Source: Hellea sp.
Lineage (GTDB): Bacteria > Pseudomonadota > Alphaproteobacteria > Caulobacterales > Maricaulaceae
DNA length: 64,000 nucleotides
Reading direction: 5' to 3'
Assembly: GCA_028224375.1 (NCBI GenBank)
Contig: JAOIVW010000003.1
Location: forward strand, 1-64,000
Made by a program: the position numbers and the translations under genes. Shown piece after piece: positions 24,854 through 34,782 of the stretch (positions are counted from its first letter, which is position 1; each line of letters opens with the position of its first letter). The notes under the pieces were generated by a model, which was not told the origin of the DNA, ran no database searches, and was given only the letters and a program-made list of their open reading frames with translations.

Positions 24854-25824
24854 GGCGGGACCGGCAGGCCTTTCTCGCGAAGAAACTCAGGATTATAGAC
24901 TTTTGATTGGTAACGCTGACCGTAGTCGCAAAGGATTGTCACAATCGTATGGCCGGGACCCATCTCGCGTGCCATCCGTATGGCGCCAGCGACATTGATA
25001 CCTGACGACCCGCCCAAGCAAATACCCTCTAATTGGTTGAGCTCAAATATAACTTCCAGCGCTTCCTTGTCTGAAATTTGATAAGCTTTATCGACAATAA
25101 TGTCCTTAAGGTTTTCCGTGATGCGGCCTTGCCCGATACCTTCAGTGATAGAACCACCTTCGGATTCAAGCGTGCCTTTGCTGAAATAGCTGAACATTTT
25201 AGAGCCAAAAGGATCGGCCACGCCTATTTGTATTTTTGGATTGCGGGCTTTTAGGGCGAGAGATACGCCGCCTAACGTTCCGCCAGAGCCTACGGCGCAG
25301 ATAAAACCATCAACCTTGCCGTCCGTCTGGTCATAAATTTCCGGGCCTGTCGTTTGAACATGGGCATCGCGATTAGCCGTGTTGTCAAATTGATTGGCCC
25401 AGATTGCATTGGGCGTTTCTTTGGCTAAGCGCTCTGAATAATGCACATAATTATTTGGGTTGGCATAAGGCACGGCATCCACCTCAATGAGCTCCGCGCC
25501 GAGCAATTTGACGGCGTCTTTTTTCTCTTGGCTTTGCGTGCGCGGCATAACGATTTTGCAGCGATAGCCCAAAGTAGAACAGACCATAGCTAATCCGATA
25601 CCAGTATTGCCGGCTGTGCCTTCGACAACTACGCCTCCAGGCTGAAGACTGCCATTGGCTTCGGCGGCCCTTATAATGCCAATAGCCGCGCGGTCTTTGA
25701 CGGATTGGCCGGGATTTAAAAACTCAGCCTTTCCTAAAATCTCACAGCCCGTGAGTTTTGACGCCTCATTTAAGCGCAGAAGAGGTGTATTGCCGATAAG
25801 GTCAAGGACGGAAGTTGCTGCCAC
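24841..25824 (-). CDS. cysK: Cysteine synthase A
   Basis: 327 residues. O-acetylserine sulfhydrylase that makes cysteine from O-acetylserine and sulfide. The PLP Lys lies in LNPGQSVKDRAAIGII (about 43). Other motifs are VVEGTAGNTGIGLAMV (phosphate-side loop), CAVGSGGTLGGVSLAL, ITEGIGQGRI, and GGSSGINVAGAI. NPGQSVKDR, rather than the common NPxxSVKDR with another residue, matches the cytoplasmic alphaproteobacterial subtype. First gene of cysK-sseA-metC-esterase. An 18-bp perfect palindrome 20 bases upstream of the start suggests repressor control. Confidence 0.94.
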   Translation of the reverse strand: MAATSVLDLIGNTPLLRLNEASKLTGCEILGKAEFLNPGQSVKDRAAIGIIRAAEANGSLQPGGVVVEGTAGNTGIGLAMVCSTLGYRCKIVMPRTQSQEKKDAVKLLGAELIEVDAVPYANPNNYVHYSERLAKETPNAIWANQFDNTANRDAHVQTTGPEIYDQTDGKVDGFICAVGSGGTLGGVSLALKARNPKIQIGVADPFGSKMFSYFSKGTLESEGGSITEGIGQGRITENLKDIIVDKAYQISDKEALEVIFELNQLEGICLGGSSGINVAGAIRMAREMGPGHTIVTILCDYGQRYQSKVYNPEFLREKGLPVPPWIC

Positions 25825-25843
25825 GGTAGTCTCCAGTTAAATC

Positions 25844-25861
25844 ATGATTAGAGCTAATCAT
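25844..25861. promoter_or_regulatory. Perfect palindrome in the cysK promoter region
   Basis: ATGATTAG-AG-CTAATCAT: 8-bp arms, 2-base centre, no arm mismatch. It lies 20-37 bases upstream of the cysK start on the minus strand and about 100 bases before divergent kdsA. Likely an operator for the sulfur operon; an Rrf2-type (IscR/CymR-like) or MarR-type regulator would fit but none is adjacent. Confidence 0.5.
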
Positions 25862-25960
25862 TTGAAATTATATCGCAACATAATTTGAGTCATGTCGTGC
25901 TAAATAGCGTGTTTTTTCTATCACATCTATGTTAGTCCGCGTCAAAATAAGGATTTTACC

Positions 25961-26827
25961 ATGTCGAAAGCGAATGCCACGATTTCTATGCCTCTGCCAG
26001 GCGGCGGCGTTTATGAAATTGGCAATGATAAACCTTTGACAATTCTCGCGGGGCCTTGCGCTATGGAAAGCCGTGACCATGCCTTGATGACGGCTGAGCG
26101 CCTTAAGAAAATAGGTGAGAATGTCGGCCTTAATATCGTCTATAAATCTTCTTATGACAAAGCAAACCGCACCAGTATTCACTCGCCGCGTGGTATTGGT
26201 TTGGATAAAGCCCTTCCAATTTTTGAAGAGATTAGACAGGAGATTGGCCTGCCATGTTTGACGGACACCCACACAGCCGAGCAAGCCGAGGCGGTTGGCG
26301 CTGTTGTTGACATGCTCCAAATACCGGCCTTTCTCTGCCGCCAGACAGACCTATTGGTTGCGGCTGCCAAGACGGGCAAAGTCATTAATGTCAAAAAAGG
26401 TCAATTCCTTGCCCCTGAAGATATGAAAAACGTTTTGGCTAAGGTCGTTGAAGGCGGAAATCCAAATGTTATGGCCTGTGAACGCGGCGCGAGCTTTGGT
26501 TATAACACGCTTGTTACAGATTATCGCGGCATCAGCACGATGAAGACCTTTGGCTCGCCTGTTGTCTTTGACGCGACTCATTCTGTGCAACAACCTGGCG
26601 GGCAGGGCGCGACCAGTGGCGGCAGACGTGAATTTGTCCCAACACTCGCCCGCGCCGCGGCGTCTATTGGCGTCGCCGCTATCTTTATGGAAACACATCC
26701 TGACCCGTCAAACGCACCATCAGACGGCCCTAACATGATACCGATGGATCAGTTTGAAGACCTCTTGCGCGATATTAAGCGCTTTGATGATCTATCCAAA
26801 GAGCACCCGCTAAGGCCATTATCCTAA
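25961..26827 (+). CDS. kdsA: 3-Deoxy-8-phosphooctulonate synthase
   Basis: 288 residues. Condenses phosphoenolpyruvate with arabinose-5-phosphate to KDO-8-phosphate for lipopolysaccharide. Motifs: LTILAGPCAMESRDHA, VYKSSYDKANRTSIHSPRG, GLPCLTDTHTAEQAE, IPAFLCRQTDLL, NVKKGQFLAPEDM, FDATHSVQQPGG and FMETHPDPSNAPSDGPNM. Start at ATG 25961. Divergent from cysK and convergent with the DUF3089 gene. Confidence 0.97.
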   Translation: MSKANATISMPLPGGGVYEIGNDKPLTILAGPCAMESRDHALMTAERLKKIGENVGLNIVYKSSYDKANRTSIHSPRGIGLDKALPIFEEIRQEIGLPCLTDTHTAEQAEAVGAVVDMLQIPAFLCRQTDLLVAAAKTGKVINVKKGQFLAPEDMKNVLAKVVEGGNPNVMACERGASFGYNTLVTDYRGISTMKTFGSPVVFDATHSVQQPGGQGATSGGRREFVPTLARAAASIGVAAIFMETHPDPSNAPSDGPNMIPMDQFEDLLRDIKRFDDLSKEHPLRPLS

Positions 26828-26841
26828 CCTAAGATAATGGC
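26815..26841. terminator. Hairpin between convergent kdsA and DUF3089 genes
   Basis: GCCATTATC (26815-26823) and GATAATGGC (26833-26841) form a perfect 9-bp stem with a 9-base loop that spans the kdsA stop codon. It lacks a T-run, but its placement between two stops fits a bidirectional terminator. Confidence 0.5.
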
Positions 26842-28041
26842 TCACTCCTTAATTGGCGTAACAGGGCTATCTTCAATTTCGATGATGTCAAAACCATCGA
26901 GTTTGGCGGCCCGCTTTGGCAGCGTGCCTTTATTCAAAAGAGCTTGAACACGTTTCTCTGCATTCACGCGTAAATCCTCATAGAATAAGTTGGAGGGGAG
27001 TGTTCTGAATTTGCCGCCAACCTTTAAAGGTCTGCGAAGAGACTTTCGTTTAGGTTTATCGACATAGAGGATTCCATGTTCACATTGTGCGCCAACTTGT
27101 TTTGCCATAGCGGCGGGTTTCATGTCTGGATCAAGACCTTCTGCGGCGACGCCGCCAAGATGAAGCCTCTGCGGGGCATAGTCTTCTGAGCGATTCCACA
27201 GGAGAGGGTTGTTGCAGAGTAAGGGCCGTCCCTCGACAGACGTATAATCCTGTCCATCATAAACCAAAAGGCGCGACATAAACCGTTTGGCGATTACATC
27301 GTCACCCGGCAGGAAAGCGCCAAAAGCATTGACACAATTCGTATCGTCAGATGCCTCGCAGGGCGACAAGCCTTTCAAGGTCGTATCAAACAAATCGAGC
27401 GGCAGAGGATAATCAATAACATAGGCCGCCGCTAAGCGGTTTTTCAAATCGCCTGTGAAGAAATCCGCCAAGAGACGCTGCACATGGCTGGCCCCTTGAT
27501 TATGCCCGACTAATAAAATGGGCCGTTCAGGCGGTGAGTTTTCCAAGAAAACTTTAAAGGCACGTTTGACATCTTGATAAGCAAAGTCCTGAGCTTTTCG
27601 GGCGTCCTCACGCGCTGTCATGAAGCTATAGAGTGAGGCTTGCCGGTAATAGGGGGCGAAGAGACGCCCCGCGCTACCATAAGGCGCAACATAATTGGGG
27701 CGAACAATCCGCTGTAATTTATTTTTACGCCTAAGGTCATCAGATCTAAGAACCCAATGTTTTCCGCCGCGATAGACGCTTGGGACAACAACGAAAACAT
27801 CTCCCGCACTTGGGTCTTCAAAAGGGTCTTGCGAAAGGTCAGGTTGAGCTAACCAAGCCTCGGGTGAGCTATAATCTGGGGCAATAGGTTTCGCGTAAGT
27901 TTGAAAAGGTTGTCTGGGGTCTTGGATGGTTTGGAAAATATCATCGCGATAAAGATAGGCGACCATGAGCGTCATAAAAAAAAGAACAAGCCCCGCTAAA
28001 AGAAATGGCTTTTCAATCTTTATTTTGCCGTTTTTGGCCAT
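26842..28041 (-). CDS. DUF3089 family alpha/beta-hydrolase-like membrane protein
   Basis: 399 residues. One N-terminal membrane helix (about 12-30, LAGLVLFFMTLMVAYLY). The soluble part matches DUF3089: GDVFVVVPSVYRGGKHW, then VAPYGSAGRLFAPYYRQASLYSF, AYQDVKRAFKVFLENSP and the hydrolase-type nucleophile motif LVGHNQGASHVQRLL. Note GHNQG where most esterases have GxSxG: the usual Ser is Asn here, so catalysis may be lost or altered. Substrate unknown. Convergent with kdsA. Confidence 0.84.
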   Translation of the reverse strand: MAKNGKIKIEKPFLLAGLVLFFMTLMVAYLYRDDIFQTIQDPRQPFQTYAKPIAPDYSSPEAWLAQPDLSQDPFEDPSAGDVFVVVPSVYRGGKHWVLRSDDLRRKNKLQRIVRPNYVAPYGSAGRLFAPYYRQASLYSFMTAREDARKAQDFAYQDVKRAFKVFLENSPPERPILLVGHNQGASHVQRLLADFFTGDLKNRLAAAYVIDYPLPLDLFDTTLKGLSPCEASDDTNCVNAFGAFLPGDDVIAKRFMSRLLVYDGQDYTSVEGRPLLCNNPLLWNRSEDYAPQRLHLGGVAAEGLDPDMKPAAMAKQVGAQCEHGILYVDKPKRKSLRRPLKVGGKFRTLPSNLFYEDLRVNAEKRVQALLNKGTLPKRAAKLDGFDIIEIEDSPVTPIKE

Positions 28042-28096
28042 ATCATCACCGAAAATTATATCTTATGACTAATGTTATTCGTATGTCAGGTATAGG

Positions 28097-28915
28097 GTGG
28101 AAAACACCCATGACGCGATTTTAATGGAAAAACAGATGACTGATGAAGAGATAGAGATTGCGGCAAATGAGAGCACGCCGCGCTTCAGATTTGTGCGTTG
28201 GTTTCGAAACCGTTTTTTCACAGGCGTCATTATTGCTCTGCCGATTATTGCAACGTTTGTGGGCATTTCATGGATTGTCCAAAAGATTGACAATAATGTC
28301 CTGAGGTTTTTACCGCACCAGATTAATCCGAGAACTTATCTGGGATTTGATATTCCGGGTTTGGGGTTAATCATTGCCATGATTGTGCTCTGTTTACTCG
28401 GTGTGGTGGCGTCAAACTTCATTGGGAAGTCAGTCATCAAATCGGGCGAACGGCTTTTGGCGCGAGTTCCCGTGGTGTCACCTCTTTATAATGCTCTCAA
28501 GCAAATCGTTACGACAGTGGCCAAACAGAAGGACAGAGCCTTTAGAGATGTCTGCCTTTTGCAATATCCGCGCGAGGGCCTATGGGCCATTGGATTTGTG
28601 ACGGCTGACTTGTCAGGCGCACCTGCTAAGCACTTACCTGAAGGTTATGTGTGTGTGTTTGTCCCGACAACGCCAAACCCAACGTCGGGTTTTCTTCTTT
28701 TCGCTAAAAAACAAGATATCGTTATTCTGGAAATGACTCCCGAAGAGGGCGCCAAAATGATTATCTCTGGCGGTATGGTGTCGTCGAATGAAGAAGTTTT
28801 GGACGATGATTTAGATATTGAACGCTTGAACAAGAAAGTAGCTAAAAAGCTGGCGAAAGAAAAATTTGTCCAAGAGAAAATAGAGAAATCAAAAAAGCCT
28901 AACCCGCTTTCATAA
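28097..28915 (+). CDS. DUF502 family membrane protein
   Basis: 272 residues if GTG 28097 (CAGG 6 bases upstream) is the start; ATG 28124 or 28136 would shorten the acidic N-terminus without touching the domain. The DUF502 pattern is FRNRFFTGVIIALPIIATFV (first helix), LGLIIAMIVLCLLGVVAS (second), then IPVVSPLY-type ARVPVVSPLYNALKQIV, and PTTPNPTSGFLLF. The C-terminus is charged. Found beside recG in many alphaproteobacteria; the family's function is unknown. It overlaps the 3' end of convergent recG by 17 bases. Confidence 0.87.
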   Translation: MENTHDAILMEKQMTDEEIEIAANESTPRFRFVRWFRNRFFTGVIIALPIIATFVGISWIVQKIDNNVLRFLPHQINPRTYLGFDIPGLGLIIAMIVLCLLGVVASNFIGKSVIKSGERLLARVPVVSPLYNALKQIVTTVAKQKDRAFRDVCLLQYPREGLWAIGFVTADLSGAPAKHLPEGYVCVFVPTTPNPTSGFLLFAKKQDIVILEMTPEEGAKMIISGGMVSSNEEVLDDDLDIERLNKKVAKKLAKEKFVQEKIEKSKKPNPLS

Positions 28916-30989
28916 GCGCAATACCAAAGTCTTGCTCAAAAAGATAAAGCAGGTTTCTCGCCGCTTCACCTCTGGGGCTAGTTAAGCCGGGGTCGGTTTG
29001 CGCTAGAAGCCGCGCGTCCTGAACGGCTGTTTCTAGTAAAGACTTATGCTTATCAAGATCAGCGAGTTTATAATTTGGCAGACCGCTTTGCCGCGCTCCT
29101 AATAAGTCACCCGAACCTCGCAACTCCCAGTCCTTCTCAGCAATCAAAAATCCGTCTTCGCTCTGACGCATGATCTCAAGTCTGGCTTTACCGTTTACGG
29201 AGAGAGGGCCTTTATACATTAAGAGACAAGTTGATTGTTTGTCGCCGCGCCCTACACGGCCTCTTAACTGATGGAGTTGCGCTAGTCCAAAACGCTCTGC
29301 ATGTTCAATCACCATAATGGTTGCATTGGGCGCATCAACGCCGACTTCGATCACGGTCGTCGCGACCAAAATATCATATTCCCCGCGCTTAAAAGCTTGT
29401 GACATGGCTTCTTTTTCTTGAGCGGAAAGTCGTCCATGTAGCAGGCCCACACGGTTTCCAAAGATTGCCGTAAGCTGGCGGTGGCGGTCTTCAACGGAGG
29501 AGAGGTCAATCAATTCGCTATCTTCGACAAGGGGGCAAACCCAATAGACTTGATCGCCCGTTTTTATCGCGCGGCCAACACCGTCAATCACATCATCAAG
29601 ACGTTGTAGTGGCAAGATGCGTGTTTCAATCGGTTTGCGACCCGCTGGCTTTTCATCAAGCTTTGAGACATCCAAATCACCATAGGCGGTGAGGGCGAGT
29701 GTGCGAGGTATAGGGGTGGCGGTCATTACTAGTAAGTCCGGCTTATGACCTTTTTCGGTTAATTTCAGACGATCATGAACCCCAAAGCGGTGCTGTTCAT
29801 CGATGATGACAAGTCCAAGGTCTTTAAACTCGACAGCGTCTTGGAAAAGAGCATGTGTCCCGACAACAACATCGATATAGCCTTCCGCCAGCCCTGTCGC
29901 GAGCGCTTGCCGGGGCTTGCCCTTATCGCGTCCTGTAACCGCCTCAACTGTTAGGCCTACAGGGTCGAGCATGGCTTTGAGCGTTTCGGCATGTTGCCGC
30001 GCCAGTATTTCCGTCGGTGCCATGAGGGCGACCTGCGCGCCAGCTTCAGCAGCTTGGGCGCAGGCCATAGCCGCGACAAAGGTCTTACCCGCGCCGACAT
30101 CACCCTGAAGCAGACGCGCCATACGGTATGGCGAGCTCATATCCGCGCTGATTTCGGCAAAGGCAGCTCTTTGCGCACCTGTCGGTTCAAAGGGCGCGCC
30201 TTTTAGGAGGTCATCAACATATTGTCCTGTGGCGGTGAGGGGACGGCCTTTAGCGCGGCGCGTGTTTTCTCGCACTAATGCCATAGCAAGCTGCTTAGCG
30301 AAAAGCTCATCATAGGCGAGCCTTAAGCGCGGCGGAGCATCTACTTTGACGTCCACAGGGTGTTCAGGCGCGTGTAAGCGAAGCACAGCTTCATGAAAAC
30401 TCGGCCAGTCTTGCTGCTTAAGCATAGCCTCATCAAGCCATTCGGGCAGGGTTGGTAGATTTTGCAGCGCGCCCATGACAGCTTTGCGCGCGACCTTTTG
30501 CGATAATCCTGCAGAGAGCGGATATAGCGTTTCATAAAGTGGTAAGTCATCGGCACTCTCTGGCGCGAGAATATAATCCGGATGCGTCATTTGCAGCTCG
30601 GCATTAAAGACTTCTGTTTTGCCGGAGACAATGCGTTCCGCGCCTTCGGGTAGGACACGCCGTAAGTAATCGCCGCGCGCTTTGAAAAAAGTCAGAGTCA
30701 TATCGCCCGTCTCATCGAATACTCGAATACGGTAAGGGCGGCTGCGATTGCTCGGCGCCATATGCGTGCCTACGGTGACAGTAAATGTGCATATTTCATC
30801 TGCCCTAGCGTCTGATATTTTCGGGCTGTAACTGCGGTCGATTAATCCGCTGGGCGGCGTCAGGAGCAAGTCTTTAATCCGAGTTCCCATGGCACGGCCC
30901 AAAGCTTCAGACACACGCGGGCCGACACCCTTTAGCGAGGTAACATCTGCAAAAACAGGAAAGAGAGCTTGTGGCCGCATAACGGGCAA
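28899..30989 (-). CDS. recG: ATP-dependent DNA helicase RecG
   Basis: 696 residues. Remodels stalled forks and Holliday junctions. An N-terminal wedge domain opens with [15 protein letters not shown]; Walker A is [13 protein letters not shown] (about 300), the DEAH-type box is [13 protein letters not shown] (about 396), followed by [13 protein letters not shown] (motif III) and [35 protein letters not shown] (motifs V, VI). The C-terminal TRG region carries [14 protein letters not shown]. Start is TTG 30989 (TTAGG 5 bases upstream) or ATG 30980 without a clear site. Divergent from sdhE-mfd. Confidence 0.97.
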   Translation of the reverse strand: MPVMRPQALFPVFADVTSLKGVGPRVSEALGRAMGTRIKDLLLTPPSGLIDRSYSPKISDARADEICTFTVTVGTHMAPSNRSRPYRIRVFDETGDMTLTFFKARGDYLRRVLPEGAERIVSGKTEVFNAELQMTHPDYILAPESADDLPLYETLYPLSAGLSQKVARKAVMGALQNLPTLPEWLDEAMLKQQDWPSFHEAVLRLHAPEHPVDVKVDAPPRLRLAYDELFAKQLAMALVRENTRRAKGRPLTATGQYVDDLLKGAPFEPTGAQRAAFAEISADMSSPYRMARLLQGDVGAGKTFVAAMACAQAAEAGAQVALMAPTEILARQHAETLKAMLDPVGLTVEAVTGRDKGKPRQALATGLAEGYIDVVVGTHALFQDAVEFKDLGLVIIDEQHRFGVHDRLKLTEKGHKPDLLVMTATPIPRTLALTAYGDLDVSKLDEKPAGRKPIETRILPLQRLDDVIDGVGRAIKTGDQVYWVCPLVEDSELIDLSSVEDRHRQLTAIFGNRVGLLHGRLSAQEKEAMSQAFKRGEYDILVATTVIEVGVDAPNATIMVIEHAERFGLAQLHQLRGRVGRGDKQSTCLLMYKGPLSVNGKARLEIMRQSEDGFLIAEKDWELRGSGDLLGARQSGLPNYKLADLDKHKSLLETAVQDARLLAQTDPGLTSPRGEAARNLLYLFEQDFGIALMKAG

Positions 30990-31053
30990 TAAAACCTAAG
31001 TTTTATGCAATCGCAAGTGACACTCGAGACGAATATAGCTAAAGGATGCCGCT

Positions 31054-31308
31054 ATGTTAGATGCAAGACGAAAAAGACTGGTTTATCGGGCTAATTATCG
31101 AGGCTTCAAAGAAGCGGATATGATTTTGGGCGGATTCGCCAAGGCTAATATCGAGACGCTTACGGATGAAGAAATCGTCCAATTCGAAGATTTGTTAGGC
31201 GCTAAGGACCATGATATCTATAATTGGATTTCTGGGAAAAGCCCAGTGCCCGCCAATTATGACACTCCGCTTTTTGAACGTTTAAGAAAGTTCAAACCCG
31301 TTCCTTAA
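31054..31308 (+). CDS. sdhE: Succinate dehydrogenase assembly factor 2 (FAD assembly)
   Basis: 84 residues. Helps covalent attachment of FAD to SdhA. The family signature RGxxE appears as NYRGFKEADMILGGFA, followed by LTDEEIVQFEDLL and YNWISGK, which match SdhE/SDH5/YgfY. Directly followed by mfd with no gap (stop TAA at 31306-31308, ATG at 31309). The recG-sdhE-mfd neighbourhood is conserved in alphaproteobacteria. Confidence 0.96.
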   Translation: MLDARRKRLVYRANYRGFKEADMILGGFAKANIETLTDEEIVQFEDLLGAKDHDIYNWISGKSPVPANYDTPLFERLRKFKPVP

Positions 31309-34300
31309 ATGCAAATTCAGCTCAACCGATATGCAAGCCGCGAGCTTGACCTTATTGCCGCAGGCTTGCCTGAAGGTGCAGACGCGCTTGTCTTTACCAA
31401 AGCTGTGCGTCAACGTAGCGGACGGGCTATGTTTATTGCGCGTGACGATACGCGGGCCTCTGGATTTATAGCCGCGTGCCGTTTCTTTGCACCAGATATT
31501 CCAGTGCTGTCCCTGCCGTCTTGGGATTGCCTGCCATATGACCGCGTCTCGCCAAGCCGGACATTAGCGGCAAGGCGGTCGGCGGCACTCCATAGTCTCT
31601 TAATCGCGCCTACGGACAAGCCGCTCATTATTGTGACGACAATTAGCGGAGCTACGCAAAAAGTTGCGCCGCGTTCTGTCATTGCCTCTGCTGGCTTTCA
31701 GGCGCGGGAAGGCCAGCAGTTAAAACGCGAGGTTCTGGAAAGCTATCTTTCGGATAATGGTTATTCGCGCGCCTCGACAGTTATGGAAGCTGGTGACTTT
31801 GCTATTCGCGGCGGGTTGATTGATATATTTCCGCCCGCTTTGGACAATCCTATTCGTTTGGACTTCTTTGGCGATGAGCTCGAATCCATTCGCGCTTTTG
31901 ATGTTGAGACGCAGCGCACGACTAGCCAATTAAAGAATGTGCAGCTTGCCCCGGTAAGCGAAGTCTTGATGTCGGATTTGGCTGTGGGGACATTTCGCAA
32001 GAACTATATCGCCGCCTTTGGCGGAGGTGTCAGCAAAGACCCGATTTACGCCTCAGTCGTTGAAGGTATCGGTCCTCAAGGTATAGAGCATTATTTGCCG
32101 CTATTTTATCCGCATCTTGAAACGGTGTTTGACTATGCTGGCGCCGATACGCTGGTGGCCTATGACGGTCTTTTAGAAGAGGCGAAGGCCGAGCGGCGAG
32201 ATCTCATTGAAGATTTCTATAGCTCCCGCCAGGAATATGTCGAAGCTCGCGATACAGGGTCAGGCGATCCGTCAAAGTCAGCGGGCGTCTATCGGCCATT
32301 AAAGCCTGAGCGCCTTTATGTTGATGAAGAGCAGTGGACTGAACTAACAGGACCTCTTCAAACGAGAAACCACACAGCCTTCATTCCGCCAGATGCTGAG
32401 AACAAAGTCGATTTTGGTGGGAAATTAGCCCGTAGCTTTTCAATCGAACGCCGCACTGAGGGCGCAAATGTATTCGAAGCGCTCGTAGATTATGTTCGCA
32501 CACTGAAAAACGAGAAAAAACGCATACTCATTGCCGCCTGGACGGAAGGTTCATCAGAGCGTTTGGGCAATGTACTGGAAGATCATAACTTAGTTGCGTC
32601 AAAAGAAGAGCGCGGCCCTGACGCGCTCGCAATATCGCCTGGCACAGTTCGGCGGGTGGTGCTGCCGATTGAGCAAGGCTTCACCTTTGGTGACCTCTCG
32701 ATAATTTCTGAACAAGATATTCTGGGCGACCGTCTTGTTAATCGCGGGCGCAAACGCAAAGCGAAGAATTTTATCTCTGAAGCCGCCGCGCTTACGCCCG
32801 GTGATTTGATTATTCACATTGATCATGGCTTGGGGCGGTATCTCGGCCTCCAAACGCTACAAGTCCAAGACGCCCCGCATGATTGCTTGCAGTTAGAATA
32901 TAATGGCGGGGCAAAACTCTACCTTCCAGTCGAAAACATCGAACTCTTATCGCGCTATGGCTCAGCAAGTGAAGGGGCTGTTCTTGATAAATTGGGCGGC
33001 GTGGCGTGGCAGTCCCGTAAGGCCAAAGCCAAGCAACGGCTCAAAGACATGGCGGGCGAGCTTATTGTTATCGCCGCTAAACGCGCCATGCGCACATGCG
33101 AGCCGACCGTGATAGAGGAGGGGCCATATAATGAGTTCTGCGCGCGCTTCCCTTATGCAGAAACGGATGATCAGCTCAGCGCCATCGAAGATGTCTTTGG
33201 AGACTTAAAGAGCGGCAAACCCATGGACCGCCTGATATGCGGCGATGTCGGTTTCGGCAAGACAGAAGTCGCCCTTCGCGCCGTCTTCGCCGTGGCAATG
33301 AGCGGTAAACAAGTTGCCATTGTCGCCCCGACAACTATCCTTTCTCGGCAACATTTTAAAACCTTCTCTGATCGTTTTAGAGGCTGGCCTGTCAAAGTGA
33401 GGCAACTTTCACGACTGGTCTCAGGCAAAGACGCCAAGGCGGCGAAAGAGGAATTAGCAAAAGGCCAATGCGAAATTGTTGTGGGTACCCATGCCTTACT
33501 CGCCAAATCTATACAATTTTCTGATTTAGGCATGATCATTGTCGATGAAGAGCAGCGTTTCGGCGTGCAGCATAAAGAGCGTTTGAAAGCGCTGCGGGCG
33601 GACATGCATGTTTTGACCCTGACCGCGACACCTATCCCTCGCACTCTACAAATGGCGCTATCCGGCATTCGAGATTTATCACTGATTGCCACGCCTCCGG
33701 TAGACCGTCTCGCCGTGCGAACTTATGTATCACCCTTTGATGAAGTCTCTATTCGTAAAGCCATCTTGCGTGAGCGTTATCGCGGCGGGCAATCATTCTT
33801 TGTTGCGCCGCGTATTGCGGATATTCCGCGCATAGAAGAATTTATGCGCGAATCCGTGCCTGAAGTGAAATATGTCATCGCGCATGGCCAGATGGCCCCC
33901 GGCGCGCTTGAAGATATTATGACGGCCTTTTACGACGGCCAATATGATGTCTTGATTTCCACCTCTATCATTGAAAGCGGCATTGATATTCCTTCCGCAA
34001 ATACGATGATTATCTATCGCGCTGATCGCTTCGGCCTTGCACAACTTTATCAAATGCGGGGCCGGGTCGGGCGTTCCAAAGTTCGGGCTTATGCTTATCT
34101 GACAATGCCTGAGGCGCATATGGCGACACAAGGCGCGCAACAACGGCTGAAAATATTGCAGTCCTTAGATACGCTAGGCGCAGGCTTTACGCTTGCGAGT
34201 CATGATTTGGATATGCGGGGCGGGGGTAACCCGCTCGGCGAGGAGCAATCAGGCCACATCAAAGACCTTGGCGTTGAGCTTTATCAACACATGCTTGAAG

Positions 34301-34782
34301 AAGCCGTCGCTGAGCTTCGCAATGATGACACGCTCAAGGATCAAAGCTGGTCGCCACAGGTCAATGTGGGCGTCGCAATCCTTATCCCCGAGCGTTATAT
34401 CCAAGACCTTAACCTACGGCTGGCAACCTATCGCCGGATTTCAGAAGTAGAAGATGATGAGGCAGGTGATGCACTCGCCGCTGAATTGATTGACCGTTTC
34501 GGACCTTTGCCTGAAGAAGTCGATTCGCTCTTAAAAGTTATGAAAATCAAACGCTTATGCCGTCAAGCGCATGTAGAGAAGGTTGACGCAGGACCTATGG
34601 GCGTTGTCTTGACTGTCCGCCATAAAGATGTTTCAGACCCGTCCATTATTCTAAATGCTATTACGCAAAATAGCGGATGGCGATTGCGGCCTGATCAAAC
34701 GATTTTAGTGAAGGGTAACTTCGAAAAGCCAGCAACGCGCCTGAAAGCCACTGAGCGTGCTGTTAAGGCGCTTATTCTCTAG
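31309..34782 (+). CDS. mfd: Transcription-repair coupling factor Mfd
   Basis: 1157 residues, full length. Displaces RNA polymerase stalled at lesions and recruits UvrA. Domains in order: UvrB-like N-terminus (1-330, SLPSWDCLPYDRVSP, FAIRGGLIDIFPP), linker, RNA-polymerase-interacting CarD-like domain (about 485-560, GDLIIHIDHGLGRYLGL), RecG-like translocase with Walker A ICGDVGFGKTEVALRA (about 642), box VDEEQRFGVQHKERL (about 744), [40 protein letters not shown], and the C-terminal regulatory TRCF domain. Its start abuts the sdhE stop, so translation is coupled. Its stop overlaps the convergent GGDEF gene by 4 bases. Confidence 0.98.
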   Translation: MQIQLNRYASRELDLIAAGLPEGADALVFTKAVRQRSGRAMFIARDDTRASGFIAACRFFAPDIPVLSLPSWDCLPYDRVSPSRTLAARRSAALHSLLIAPTDKPLIIVTTISGATQKVAPRSVIASAGFQAREGQQLKREVLESYLSDNGYSRASTVMEAGDFAIRGGLIDIFPPALDNPIRLDFFGDELESIRAFDVETQRTTSQLKNVQLAPVSEVLMSDLAVGTFRKNYIAAFGGGVSKDPIYASVVEGIGPQGIEHYLPLFYPHLETVFDYAGADTLVAYDGLLEEAKAERRDLIEDFYSSRQEYVEARDTGSGDPSKSAGVYRPLKPERLYVDEEQWTELTGPLQTRNHTAFIPPDAENKVDFGGKLARSFSIERRTEGANVFEALVDYVRTLKNEKKRILIAAWTEGSSERLGNVLEDHNLVASKEERGPDALAISPGTVRRVVLPIEQGFTFGDLSIISEQDILGDRLVNRGRKRKAKNFISEAAALTPGDLIIHIDHGLGRYLGLQTLQVQDAPHDCLQLEYNGGAKLYLPVENIELLSRYGSASEGAVLDKLGGVAWQSRKAKAKQRLKDMAGELIVIAAKRAMRTCEPTVIEEGPYNEFCARFPYAETDDQLSAIEDVFGDLKSGKPMDRLICGDVGFGKTEVALRAVFAVAMSGKQVAIVAPTTILSRQHFKTFSDRFRGWPVKVRQLSRLVSGKDAKAAKEELAKGQCEIVVGTHALLAKSIQFSDLGMIIVDEEQRFGVQHKERLKALRADMHVLTLTATPIPRTLQMALSGIRDLSLIATPPVDRLAVRTYVSPFDEVSIRKAILRERYRGGQSFFVAPRIADIPRIEEFMRESVPEVKYVIAHGQMAPGALEDIMTAFYDGQYDVLISTSIIESGIDIPSANTMIIYRADRFGLAQLYQMRGRVGRSKVRAYAYLTMPEAHMATQGAQQRLKILQSLDTLGAGFTLASHDLDMRGGGNPLGEEQSGHIKDLGVELYQHMLEEAVAELRNDDTLKDQSWSPQVNVGVAILIPERYIQDLNLRLATYRRISEVEDDEAGDALAAELIDRFGPLPEEVDSLLKVMKIKRLCRQAHVEKVDAGPMGVVLTVRHKDVSDPSIILNAITQNSGWRLRPDQTILVKGNFEKPATRLKATERAVKALIL

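Noticed and set aside
22891-25960. Possible SAM or other riboswitch controlling metC/cysK
   Set aside because: metC has no leader (1-base gap from sseA), and the cysK upstream region shows only a protein-type palindrome.
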